In this document: piece after piece, positions 54,374 through 64,000 of the stretch
Layout of the letters: each line of letters starts with the position of its first letter
How positions within the stretch are numbered: the first letter of the stretch is position 1
Assembly (NCBI GenBank): GCA_025526935.1
Contig: JAHLKD010000116.1
Location: 62,001-126,000 of the forward strand
Source of the DNA: Cladochytrium replicatum
Taxonomy: Eukaryota; Chytridiomycota; Chytridiomycetes; Cladochytriales; Cladochytriaceae
Length of the DNA: 64,000 bases
Direction of reading: 5' to 3'
Notes under the pieces: generated by a model
The model's database searches: none
The model's input: only the letters and a program-made list of their open reading frames with translations
Told to the model about the DNA's origin: nothing
Program-made: the position numbers and the translations under genes

Positions 54374-56362
54374 ACAGCAAGGGCGAGGGCAGAGGGCATT
54401 TCTGTAAGTGATGATCGATCAGAAGTTCTTATTTTCAAGTTGCTAAGGGGATAATGTCCTGAAAAACAAGCTTTAGTACTTATCAGTATTAGATTTCAAT
54501 GGATAACAAATACAGTACAGTATCCATAATGCTATGAAATTGGGCATGGTCGTCTGAGTTTGCATCGGCTTGGTTAGAGAACAAGCTGGAAGTATAGATC
54601 ATTCTTATTGCCTTTTAAGCGTACTCACTCCATCGTGGTTAGGACACGATACCCACACGTCCCACAACAAGAGCAAAAACATTTTTTCCCGCAACGACAG
54701 CATTAAACTGTCCCAACAAAATGGCAGGACTTAGGAGAGGACGGAAGGTTGTGCACAAACTAAGATTCAATAATGTGGTTAGGAGACCATTTATGAGGAA
54801 ATCGAGCTTAAATTTCTTCATAGAATAGAACGGCACAGACAACCAAAAACACGGTGTGATATTTGTACTTTGAAACTTCTAGTTCTTGCCGATGTCAAAG
54901 CTACAGTGAATCATAAACCAGCAGAAATCATCGGTAGAATCCTGATCCAACTGGCATATCCACTGGGCTAGCATCAATGGTCCCATCAATTGAGTGGTGG
55001 AGATAAAAAGGCATCCAAATGTTCCAAAATGTCATCGCTGGGAAGACTTCCCATGAAACCGGCTGGGGATCCCATTGCCCGATCTATGAATGTTCAAACA
55101 GCTCATTGGTCAAGAAAATGCGCAGTTACGGATGGGAGGGTGAGATCGATGACTCATCAATAACCACCGCTTTGAACGGAGTCGCCGTTTCCACTGAAGT
55201 CGGCGCACAGACCAACAATGCAGCAGTCAGATCTGCTGGGGAAAAAAACCATGGATCTAGCCAAAATCGAACGACCTTACCTCACACAGTAACCCTACCC
55301 GCATTTATTCCAACAGCGATCAGAACAACCAAAGCCGTCCTCGTCAAAGAATATACGCAGAACACAAGGGATCATAGCAACTACTGGCTTTGCCTACGGT
55401 GTTTTCATGCGATTCTTTGCAGATTTGGGAGGTGTCTCATATCCCGAGAGTGCATTGAATACTCTGGTATCGCTCAAGAATCAGACGACGGAACCTTTAA
55501 CTAAATTGTACACTTAACCCAAGCTTCAAAATGGTGTGTGCTGACGTTCCAAAACTGTGTTGAATATTTGTTGACTCCCTCTTTGTGATGAACTATGTGG
55601 TGAATCGCTGTTGTGGGAGTAGGGGAAAACTCCGGTTACTTCGTGGTTGGGTAGATTTTATACAGATACGGTTTGATTACTAAACCACCGTTCTCAATAA
55701 GTAGATATTCCTGTTGATTGCTAAATAGTGCTTCAATCAGACAGTGAATTCTTTGTTCCTAAACGAGAACAAAAAATACCATCAGAAACTGCAATTCACA
55801 GTTAGGCACTTTACATCCACTGTATGGATGAAATTGAGAAAAGGGCCGACAGCTCAGAGATCTTGAGCCATTCATCGCAGTTTATGCTGAGTAAGTGTTA
55901 CGGATACCAATCTCTTCCTTTTTTAGGAATGTAATTGCGGATTCTCGAACCAACTGTCTCAACACAAATAAAAGTTCACTTCGGATTGTATATTTCTTAT
56001 GACAACAAGATCCGAAGGGAAACAAACGGTGCAAGAAAAGATATAAAAGAATTCACTGTTGTAGCAGCCAAAACGGCATCGCTAAAAAACGCTCTAACCG
56101 ACAGAAAGAAAAAAGAAAAACTGATCCGCATCGGAATCAAAAATAAAATAGAGGGATACAGAACAGTGAAGCAATAACTCCATACTCTTTCTTAAATGAC
56201 CCAACCTTAGAACTGAAGAACCCGAAAATGGCCTGTAAACAAAAAGCCAAAACGATTACACAAGCCATTTCCCACACATACACAAAAGTCAAAACAGAAA
56301 AAATGGATACAAAACAGCTCCAATGCACTCAATTCAATTTGATCTCAACTGCCCTGGCAATC
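54374..56362. other. Gene-poor stretch with decayed repeat sequence
   Basis: A plus-strand open frame at 55019-55504 has no recognised domain; a nearby frame with YGVFMRFFADLGGVSYPESA is perhaps a broken gene end. A dispersed repeat lies at 55655-55790. The AT-rich last part is the 3' region of the bZIP gene. Confidence 0.45.
55655..55790 (-). repeat. Dispersed repeat, inverted copy of 4778-4900
   Basis: In reverse complement, the sequence contains AGGAACAAAGAATTCACTG and CTGATTGAAGCACTATTTAG, matching the copy at 4778-4900 over about 110 bases with scattered differences. Confidence 0.75.
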
Positions 56363-57334
56363 TTACTCATCATCGCTCATGTTTGCCTCAAGCTCCTGCA
56401 CGCGAGCCTCAAGGCTGGCCTTAATCTCCTCCAACTCCGCAACCTTGGCTTCAAAGCTGTCCCGCTCCTCCTCGAGAATCTTCAACCGCTCCTCGAGAGA
56501 GTCAACCTTCTGCATCCGCTTCTGCCTCGACCGCCTCGCAGCCTCAGTGTTCTTCAAGCGCTTTCGCGCAAGCTCGGCCGCAATGATCTCGGGGTCGGTA
56601 GGTCGGATCTTTTTCTTCCTTCCAACCTTCTTCTTCACCTTGATGGGAAGCCCAGTGATGGGGTCGATCGCAGGCGGGGGAGGAGGCTCGGTAAAAGTCT
56701 CAGCCTTTGGGGCAGGAGGGAGAGGAGCGGTAGGGAGCGGGAAACTGATCGCGGGCTCAGAGGACTTCTTCTCGCGAACCATGTTGAGCAACATTGCCGC
56801 AAAAGACAAGTCCACCGCAGGAGCAGGAGTCACGGGAGGGGGAGGAGGCAACGCAGACTGAGCGTTTGACAACATTTGGGCAGTCAAAGCAGCCAACGCA
56901 TTTGTACCAACATCAACACCCATCAGCCCACTTCCGCTCATCGCATTACCGAGCAATGCCTGCGCAAACTGGAGGGACGGCGAGCCGCCACTAACAGGAA
57001 CGGCAGGAGGCAAAATATCGAACAACCCAGACGCAGGGGAGTGCGAGGACGTGAACGGCATGTCGGGAGATGGTGCCAAGCTGTTGGCCGAGAGACCTGG
57101 AGTAAGAAGGGCCTCAAGAGAAAGCTCTTCAACGGGAATGGTCATCGATTCGAGCGGAGAGGTATCCATGAAGGGGGAGGTCTGCTCCGAGTAAGGGGAG
57201 CTGAAGATTCCCTCAGAGGTCATCGAACTGAGGAAGGCAAACGGGTCCTCGACGGCCTGAGACACAGACGAGGAGTCTCCGAAAACAGCATTGCCACCAA
57301 GCAAAAGGGCAAGTTGGGTGTTCAGGTCTTCCAT
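56363..57334 (-). CDS. bZIP transcription factor, Gcn4/CPC1-like
   Basis: The start is ATG 57334 (MEDLNTQLALLLGG); 323 aa. The N-terminal two thirds are acidic and Ser/Pro-rich, as expected for an activation region (VEDPFAFLSSMTSEGIF). A basic stretch (KVKKKVGRKKKIRP) leads to the DNA-contacting region NTEAARRSRQKR, with the bZIP N-x7-R pattern. A zipper with Leu every seventh residue follows (VDSLEERLKILEEERDSF). The basic region closely resembles fungal general amino-acid control factors. A 55-nt intron (57400-57346) lies in the leader, and short upstream reading frames precede it. If the factor is indeed Gcn4-like, those frames could give translational control. Confidence 0.92.
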   Translation of the reverse strand: MEDLNTQLALLLGGNAVFGDSSSVSQAVEDPFAFLSSMTSEGIFSSPYSEQTSPFMDTSPLESMTIPVEELSLEALLTPGLSANSLAPSPDMPFTSSHSPASGLFDILPPAVPVSGGSPSLQFAQALLGNAMSGSGLMGVDVGTNALAALTAQMLSNAQSALPPPPPVTPAPAVDLSFAAMLLNMVREKKSSEPAISFPLPTAPLPPAPKAETFTEPPPPPAIDPITGLPIKVKKKVGRKKKIRPTDPEIIAAELARKRLKNTEAARRSRQKRMQKVDSLEERLKILEEERDSFEAKVAELEEIKASLEARVQELEANMSDDE

Positions 57335-57562
57335 GTTTTGAAAATCTGTTGACAAACTGTTACACTCCAGGAAGAATGTAGATGATTTCGATTTTCTTAC
57401 CTGTGAACGGCTGATGGAAATGATCTGTTTAAGACTTCGGTCGAAGTGAGAAATTGTGAAAGTTTGTGTAGGTTTGATCGAAAATTAGTTTCACGGTCAA
57501 AGAGTATGTAGAAAAAGCTTCACAGAGGGAAAGTTGGGTGGTATGAATGTTGTGATTTCTGA

Positions 57563-57761
57563 TTAAGAGTAGTAATGGCCAAGGAGAGACATTGTTGTGG
57601 GAGGAGAGAACCAAAATGGTTTCTAAGAGGGAAGCAAGTTTAAGAAGACATGGTGAAGGATTGGTAAAAGGAGCTCTCCAAAGGAAAACTAGGTGTGTTC
57701 AAGAGGGGGGTTGGAAGGTGATTGGGGGTCAACAGGACGTTGCAGAGCGTTCGGACGACAT
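57563..57761 (-). promoter_or_regulatory. Three short upstream open reading frames in the bZIP leader
   Basis: On the minus strand before the main start, the only ATG codons found between 57761 and 57335 open three short frames: 57761-57729 (ten codons, MSSERSATSC), 57651-57640 (three codons, MSS) and 57592-57563 (nine codons, MSLLGHYYS). Each ends with its own stop before the leader intron. The arrangement recalls yeast GCN4 and animal ATF4, where such frames couple translation to amino-acid starvation. The transcription start is not known, so not all may be in the transcript. Confidence 0.6.
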
Positions 57762-58129
57762 TTTGAGAGCGAGAGCGCGCAGGTAGCGAGCGAGAGTTGG
57801 ACGACGAGCGACGATTAGCACTGTTGAAAAGTAAGATGGTGGTTAATGATATGGTTGCGAGAAGCAGATCAACTTAAAAAGCAGCAGCACTCCCAGACAG
57901 CTCGTCCCCTCTCCCAGCAACTCCTCCGCCGGACACCCAACTCACCTTCATTCTGACTGATTCTTTTTTCGTTTGAATTTGAAGTGACTGGAAGAAAATC
58001 TACAGGGATCCAGTCACATGATATACTCTGCGGGGAGCACTGCCACACACAAGCCATGCACTGTGATTGGAGGGCTGTGCCTCTAGTACCCTAGGACACT
58101 GGCGGATCATATTGTGGAGACACCGGATC

Positions 58130-59130
58130 ATGGCTCGAGGCACTAAGAAGAGCAAGCAGAAGAAGGACGGGAAGAAATCAGAGCAAAAGGTCCCAAAGAC
58201 GGACCCTGTACCACCAGCTGATGTGACCCTCCGACCATCTACTACGGCAGCGGCTCAGGAACATCGACGGGCATGGGCTCATCAACAACCTTCAAGGTTG
58301 GTCACTCTGAGGGTGCGTCAGGTCGACTTTGGATCCTTCCATGACTTTCTGGTGACCCTTCCAAAAGACGCAACGGTCCATCGACTACGCTGTGATATCT
58401 CTCGTTTCCAACACAACGGTAGAGTAGTTTGTGTGTGTGTGTGGAATCACAAACCGAAAAACGGCTGACACTCGGACTTGTTTTCGAAGGTGCAGTCCAT
58501 CCAGACGACGTGATACTGTACCGCTCCAACCCAGTCCCGTCTCCAGATAGCCTGGACGACCCTCCCATGCCCTGTGAACTCGCAATCCCACAATCAGACG
58601 CATTCCTTCCGCTCTCCACCGTCTTTCCCGACCTCCACAACTTCAACTCGTCCCTAGAGCCCTCTCACACATCTCTCACACAACTCTCCCGCGCTGTCGA
58701 CATCTCCGCATTCCCACGAGCATGCTACCCGCACCCGTTCACCCATCTCAACGACTACGCGACCCCGATCGCACCGGGGGAAAAGCAGCACATGCATGTC
58801 GCTGCAAGAAACATCGCGCTTCTGAAGTCGTTCCAGACGAAACAATCCCAAGGGATCGTGAATTGGTCTGGGGGAACTGCCAGTGTCGGTGGGATGTTGG
58901 AACCGAACGCGTTGCCGGTTTGGTACGATGTGTCCGAGAGAGTCGCGGTGGGGCCCGGCGGAGCAAGTTGCGCTCTGGCTATGTCGGAATGCTGCAGAGC
59001 AAAGACGGCTGCTCCTCCACCGAAACCGGCAAGACTAAATGCCTGGGGTTCTCCGTTTTCGATGGCGGCATCTGGTGTGTCAGTACCGAGTTTGAGGGCT
59101 CTGGGTGCAAACTCAACACTGTTTGGATGA
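58130..59130 (+). CDS. Hypothetical protein, basic N-terminus
   Basis: The start ATG 58130 opens with a Lys-rich tail (MARGTKKSKQKKDGKKSEQK). A segment with alternating hydrophobics (RLVTLRVRQVDFGSFHDFL, LPKDATVHRLRCDISRF) looks like a ubiquitin-like or similar beta-grasp fold and is split by an intron with donor at about 58419. The second exon runs from about 58490 (GAVHPDDVILYRSNPVPSPD) to a stop near 59128-59130. The C-terminal half is Pro/Ala-rich with no known motif. I do not recognise the family. The gene is divergent from the bZIP gene. Confidence 0.6.
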
Positions 59131-59317
59131 AGTGGGTAGAATGTGCTGACTGATGAAGTGGATGCTTTTTGGATCGAGCTTACAGAGTGCGGAACAATAA
59201 CTAATACCCAATATTGCTGATCGTGAGCGGACATTTTGGAGCGGTCCCAAAAGAGTCGCAAAAATAAATGATCAATGCTTAATCTGCTCGCACAATTTGC
59301 GTTGGGACAGCCCAATT

Positions 59318-60391
59318 CTACTTTGCGATACACTCATCAAGCACCTCGCAGATCCAGTGTGTCTCATGCACCCACCCCAGCGCCCTCTTTTTCAGATCCA
59401 CCACTCTCTTCAGATCGTTTCCGGCCAACTTGCCTGGTATCTTTCTAGGTTCGAGACTGTTCACACAGTCAACCGTCTGTCGCGAGAGCTGCGTTACTCT
59501 CTCTTCGATCCGATCCCACTTCTTCTCATCCACCTCGATCCCACAAGCCCCACACAATCGTGTGATCCAGTTCACCGCCCCAACGCTACACCCCGGACAA
59601 CGAACGCTCTCTCCCTCCGCATTCCGACACCGTTTACACTGGCAGTCAAAGAAATACGTGCGTGACAAGTGTCGCTGTCTCGCGGCCGCGGTTCGGTACT
59701 CCAGGGGCAGCGCAGTGGTATTTGATGCCGTGTGAAGGTACGAGATCAAGATGGGTTCTCCTGGCGCGATGTCAGCCATGGTCGTGAGCCTATATTCGAC
59801 GTCACGAGGGTTGGAGTTGGTTTCGGAAGTGAATTCGTCGACGCGGGAGTTTGGGTCGCAGGAGTGGTTGCAGTTCGATATGAAATGGAGTAAGCCGGAT
59901 GGGAACGCATTGCACTGAAGATCAAAGTAGAGCTCGACTGCTTCTGCGATTAGTTGGCTATTCGCGTTGGGTAGGTGGGATTTCACCAGTTCGGCGGCTT
60001 CAAGTCTTCGAGCCTCGGGTATTGTTTCGATCTCGTCGTCTCGGGGATACAATGCCTTCCATGGGGGTCGAGATGCAGATTTGTATCTCGCTTCTTCTAT
60101 TATTCCTTTGTTCCAGTTCACTCCATCATCGGTCGCTTCGAACCACCCTGTTAACCATTCCTCGTTCTCCTTGTTGAACAGCAGGATGGTTTGTGCAGCA
60201 ATACGGGCTGGGTTGTAAGTTGAGCCAGGTAGCTCTGCCGAGACCCAGCGGATGAATGGATATTCTTCAATGAGACAGGTTCCCTTTGCAATCAGGCTCT
60301 TTGCAGACAGCGAGAATCCAGCTTCAGCAGAGTGTTCCACCTGGACGGCGGGGTGCACAAATTTGAGATTCTGCATCAAAAACGCCACCAT
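59318..60391 (-). CDS. SET-domain protein (SMYD-like without MYND finger)
   Basis: One exon of 357 aa. The SET-domain landmarks are present: an N-terminal AGFSLSAKSLIAKGTCLIEE (pre-motif), the cofactor loop NHSCDPN at 175-181, GEPILISY at 211-218, and a post-SET zinc site with CQCKRC at 250-255 and RCPGC at 264-268. The catalytic domain is split by a long insertion (about 60-160), as in SMYD proteins, but the MYND finger that normally sits in that insertion is absent. SET proteins transfer methyl groups from S-adenosylmethionine to lysines of histones or other proteins; the target here is unknown. Confidence 0.88.
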   Translation of the reverse strand: MVAFLMQNLKFVHPAVQVEHSAEAGFSLSAKSLIAKGTCLIEEYPFIRWVSAELPGSTYNPARIAAQTILLFNKENEEWLTGWFEATDDGVNWNKGIIEEARYKSASRPPWKALYPRDDEIETIPEARRLEAAELVKSHLPNANSQLIAEAVELYFDLQCNAFPSGLLHFISNCNHSCDPNSRVDEFTSETNSNPRDVEYRLTTMADIAPGEPILISYLHTASNTTALPLEYRTAAARQRHLSRTYFFDCQCKRCRNAEGESVRCPGCSVGAVNWITRLCGACGIEVDEKKWDRIEERVTQLSRQTVDCVNSLEPRKIPGKLAGNDLKRVVDLKKRALGWVHETHWICEVLDECIAK

Positions 60392-60868
60392 CCATCCACA
60401 ATTGAGCAGGCCGGCAGGTTACACTCCGGGAAATCCATGAGCATTCAGGAATCTTTTCGGAATGAGAACGCATTGCGGTCTTGGGTGCACATAAACTCGA
60501 TCCACACCTTGAATCTCGCGATCAGATCAAGTTCGACTGATCGCTCTTGTGTGCATCGCTTCGCAGCCTCACCATCAGAGCGACGGAGCTATACGTAATA
60601 GTGTTCTAGTAGAATCACACTGTCCCACTCGCATCTTTCGACGAAAAAGCATCGTCCACTGTCCATATGGATTTCGCTGTGCATCCATTTTGCAAATCGT
60701 GCACACCAGCCGAGTATTAAAATAACTTCTGCCATTCGTCCAGAGATACCAGACGCTACTACTGTCTACAGATTCGACCGACCTAGTGCCCTGCTAAGTG
60801 CGCAGGGAGATGTCTTGGTGGCAAATTTGCTCTTCCTTGGGCTGGATCAACTAAATCTCTTGATCCGA
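60392..60868. other. Intergenic stretch
   Basis: The upstream region of both the SET-domain gene and the dehydrogenase gene. AGTATTAAAATAA near 60714 is a TATA-like run upstream of the latter. Confidence 0.4.
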
Positions 60869-62145
60869 ATGGTCCATCATTCCACTCTCGGCACCTCTGA
60901 GGCCATCCGCATCGCCTTCTTCGAGGGCCTCTTCCCCTCCGCATGGCAGTAGCTCAACAATTGTCGCTGCTTTCAAATAATAACCCTTCTCCAAAGGCCC
61001 ATTCTAGGAGCGGCGCTTACCCGCCGCAACATCCAACACCGTATCCTCGCTGTCTCCAGAGAAGACCTCTCTGAAGTCCGCGACTTCAAACCACACGTAA
61101 TCATCCCGACGATGCGTCGCGTGAACGACGAGGTTCTCGATGCCGCCGGGAGCCAAGTTCTCATGATTCAGCAGTATGGGGTTGGGCTAGAGGGCGTCGA
61201 TTTTGCAGCAACACGTCGACGTGGGTTGCCTGTTGCCAATGTTCCTTCGGACCCGGCGTACGGAAATGCTGCGGCTGTCGCTGAAGTTGCAATGATGGTT
61301 CGTTCAATTCTACATTGTTGATAGATTAACGTCGGCTGAGCTTCTTTTGAAATCTATTTAAGCACCTGTTGATGCTTGTGCGGCAGTATCAGCCCGCACG
61401 GAAGTCATTTCTCGCGCGAAAGAACTGGGGTGACCCATGCACGACTTCGCTCACTAACAAGAAAGTTGTGGTCTTGGGTCCTCTCGGTGCATGCGGCCGG
61501 GCCATTGTAGGAAGACTTCTACCCTTCGGAGTCAAACTCATCGGCGTGGGCAGGAGGCCACTGAGCGAATGCTCGGAGGAATGGGATGCACTTGTTGGAG
61601 GATCAAAATCGCATGTGTACGTGGACGGCACCGGAATGCGTGAGGCCCTTCGTGGTGCGTTTGCGTGTGTGGTCGCTGCTGTCTTGAGTGAGGACACGAA
61701 AGGCGCACTTGATCGCGATGCGCTTTTCTCTATGCAGAAGGGAAGCTATTTGGTCAATATTGCGCGCGGAGGAGTGGTCGATAAGTATATTTGACGAGAT
61801 CTATGAAAAATCCCCGCTCTCTAATCCATTTTTTTTTCTTTGTAAAGACCCGCTTTGCTGGAAGCGCTAAAGTCGGGGCATCTGGCTGGAGCAGGACTCG
61901 ACGTATACCACGTTGGTAAGCTACCATGGCTCAATCTTAGCTGAAATTGTCAAGAATCATTCATATTTGGTTGCATTGCAGAACCATTCCCTGAAAATGA
62001 CGACCTTCTGGATTATTTAGATGTTATCACCACCACACCGCATACAGCTGGGGTCACTTTCGAGTCCGCCGAGGCAATCGCCGAGAGCGTATGCGACAAC
62101 ATGGAAAATCTTATCCACGGTCGACCGCTGCAGAATACCGTTTAA
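60869..62145 (+). CDS. D-isomer-specific 2-hydroxyacid dehydrogenase (phosphoglycerate dehydrogenase-like)
   Basis: The likely start is ATG 60869; the 5' exons are not fully resolved. The substrate domain has GVGLEGVDFAATRRRGLPVA and PAYGNAAAVAEVA. The NAD-binding domain has VVVLGPLGACGRAIVGRLL, a variant of the usual G-x-G-x-x-G loop (G-P-L-G-A-C-G). The catalytic residues are all found: Arg in NIARGGVVDK, Glu in EPFPEND and His in TPHTAGVTFESAEAIA. The stop is at 62143-62145. At least four exons are visible. Family members reduce 2-keto acids or oxidise D-2-hydroxy acids, the best known being serine biosynthesis. The substrate cannot be told. Confidence 0.85.
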
Positions 62146-62256
62146 TCTATTCACGGACTATGTTTTACATGAATCAACAATTTAGAATAAAAGCTACACA
62201 GTAGTACCCCGAAAAGGACCACCACCAATCACAAACAGCTTGAACCTTCGAAAACA

Positions 62257-63414
62257 ATGGCTGAGAATGCTCAAGACAATAGCCATGTCAATCAGTATAC
62301 CCTCGAAAAGAAGATCGGGAAAGGACAGTTTTCGACCGTCTACCGTGCCAAGAATGTTAAGGATGACACCATTGTTGCCCTCAAGAAAGTCCCCGTTTGT
62401 GTCGTCATATATATCACTTCCTTATCGCACCGTTCATCCTCGTTGGCATGTAGATATTCGAGATGATGGACCTGAAATCTCGGAATGACTGCATAAAAGA
62501 GATTGACCTACTGCGAGTAAGCATAATCACACAGGGGAGTCCGGTTGGAAAGAGTCTTATGAGAGAATATCACATAGTCATTGAACCACATTAACGTGAT
62601 CAAGTACTACGAGTCTTTTGTCGAAAACAACGAGCTGATCATCGTGCTGGAGCTCGCAGATGCCGGTGATCTTTCAAAGATGATCAAGCATTACAAAGCA
62701 CAGAACAAGTTCCTGCCAGAGCGAACGGTGTGGTTAGTTCACATGCTCTTGGGTCCTGCAAAAACAATAACCCTTGATAATAGGAAGTACTTTATTCAGA
62801 TCTGTGCGGGGTTGCGACATATGCACCAAAAGAGAATTATGCATCGAGGTGAGATATTGAAAACATATCTTCCGTCACCTCTAAACCATCTCAAAAATCT
62901 TGTTACTGCAGACATCAAGCCCGCCAACGTCTTCGTGACTGCCCAAGGGGTAGTCAAACTCGGCGACCTCGGTCTCGGCCGCTTCTTCTCCCAAAACACC
63001 TCCGAAGCACACTCTCTCGTCGGCACGCCATACTACATGGCTCCTGAGCGCATCCACGAGAACGGCTACTCGTTCAAATCCGACGTCTGGTCACTCGGTT
63101 GCTTGCTGTACGAGCTCGCGGCGCTGCAGTCGCCTTTCTACGGGGAAAAGTTGACGCTTTTCGGGCTTTGCCAGAAGATCGAAAAGTGCGAGTATACGGA
63201 GTTGGAGGCTGGGAAGTGGTCCGAGGGTTTAAGGGGATTGGTGGGAAGAATGGTCCAGGGGGATCCAGGAAAGAGGCCGGATGTGGAGGAAGTGTTTGAG
63301 ACTGCGAGGGGGATGATTGCAAAGGATGGAGGGAGCAGAGTGGCGAGTGCGAGGGATGGAAAGGGAAAGGTTGAGGGGACGGGGACTCCGCAGGCAGAGC
63401 CAAAGGCGAGTTGA
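62257..63414 (+). CDS. NIMA-related protein kinase, NEK6/7-like
   Basis: The start ATG 62257 gives MAENAQDNSHVNQYTLEKKI. The kinase domain follows over at least five exons: the Gly-rich loop GKGQFSTVY, the catalytic Lys in VALKKVP, the HRD motif (split by an intron) leading to DIKPANV, DLGLGRFF in place of DFG, and the APE-type MAPERIHENGYSFKSDVWSL. DLGLGRFF and the segment SLVGTPYYM plus ALQSPFY are characteristic of NEK6/7. After the domain there is a short Gly/Lys-rich tail to the stop at 63412-63414. NEK6/7 kinases act in spindle and centrosome function; in a zoosporic organism a link to basal bodies is plausible. Confidence 0.93.
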
Positions 63415-63574
63415 CGTGAAAATGCCAGTGGGCATATGCTTCTAAACCAAGACATTGGACGAAATGTAGCGGTGACTATCTTGCGTAGAAAAATGATAAC
63501 AAAGTTCTTTGAGAAAGCAGCTGTTGGTTCCTAACAGAAGGAGACCTTCTCTCTCTCCATTCAAAGTTTGATCT

Positions 63575-64000
63575 TCAGATGTTTTTGTCTTTCGCCTGAG
63601 TGCGTTGTCCTTTGACATGATGAGGGATGCAAAAGTTTAAAATGGTGCCATACATCGTTTTAAAGTTTTCGCTCAACAAAGACACTCGAACAGCACGATC
63701 GGAAACAGAATCCCCGGCAGTGATATTGAAAGCACAGCAATGATATGGGGACGCCTGAAAACGCTCCATACTGTCGATGGTGTCGTGCACGCGTCATACC
63801 TTCAGACACATGGTGAAGTCTGAATATTATGATCCGGGGGCGACAATGAAGATAGAAAGACCTTGGATTTCACCAAGTTAAGCTCTTCGGTTGTGAAGCG
63901 CTTCTTCATCTGCGATGGAAACCAATTTTTCAGAGGTTACAAACATAACTTAACATCAAACTTGGTCAAATCATAGAGGTCTCGAATAGCTTTTTGTTTG
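63575..64000 (-). CDS. Unknown multi-exon gene, 5' end outside the window
   Basis: On the minus strand from the right edge: AIRDLYDLTKFD (64000-63953), a splice donor GTTAAG, an acceptor CATCGCAG, then MKKRFTTEELNLVKSK (about 63918-63871). Later exons with FNITAGDSVSDRAVRV and LSENFKTMYGTI run to a stop at 63575. The intermediate exon(s) at 63855-63790 are uncertain. No family is recognised. Confidence 0.4.

Noticed and set aside
56228-56869. 213-codon plus-strand frame
   Set aside because: Antisense to the bZIP zipper and linker region.

Overview
The window is a gene-dense, intron-rich eukaryotic contig, best read as an early-diverging zoosporic (chytrid-like) fungus. Fungal markers are a TOK-type outward-rectifier K+ channel, a Gcn4/CPC1-like bZIP factor, a Pho80/Pcl-type cyclin, a Siw14-type phosphatase and a Bcy1-like PKA regulatory subunit. 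The flagellum marker is PACRG, an axonemal protein found in organisms with motile cilia. Metazoan-like versions of CDT1 (with a geminin-binding-type winged helix) and NEK6/7 fit an early fungal lineage. Introns are short (about 45-110 nt) with GT-AG ends. A pyruvate formate-lyase C-terminus at the left edge suggests fermentative capacity. The species is not determined.

Layout. 1-1.2 kb: pyruvate formate-lyase end with a 91-bp tandem duplication of its 3' end. 1.2-12.2 kb: transposon-rich, with a truncated hAT copy, a decayed Ty1/copia element, then a complete-looking 5.9 kb hAT element (6280-12213) with 15-bp terminal inverted repeats and a perfect 8-bp target duplication. This element holds a broken transposase, inverted arrays of a 97-bp repeat and a decayed gene set of unknown function. 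13-14.5 kb: a secreted tyrosine- and cysteine-rich repeat protein. 15-35.5 kb: mostly housekeeping and signalling genes: TOK channel, VPS28 (looks damaged), PACRG, a WD40 protein, a small membrane protein, CDT1, histone H2A.X, PKA regulatory subunit, a hypothetical, an F-box/WD40 protein, a Siw14-like phosphatase and a cyclin. 36.5-39.4 kb: degenerate repeated fragments of an unknown family. 39.6-40.6 kb: TspO/MBR-like membrane protein. 41.6-53.3 kb: NADPH oxidase cluster with three intact 500-aa genes, one pseudogene and one exon-1 fragment, interrupted by a decayed ankyrin gene and a decayed DNA-binding-like gene. 53.3-64 kb: a single-exon hypothetical, the bZIP gene with short upstream ORFs in its leader, a hypothetical, a SET-domain protein, a D-2-hydroxyacid dehydrogenase, a NEK6/7-like kinase and the start of an unknown gene at the right edge.

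How the genes relate. The NOX copies share exon lengths to the base, so they come from recent local duplication. Only one has lost its last intron, and one copy is inverted. The housekeeping genes look unrelated to each other, as is usual for a eukaryotic contig. Several are divergently arranged over short shared promoters (TOK/VPS28 76 bp; F-box/Siw14 381 bp; small membrane protein/CDT1 about 135 bp). Splice sites were assigned by eye from GT-AG signals and reading-frame phase; where phase could be checked exactly this is said.
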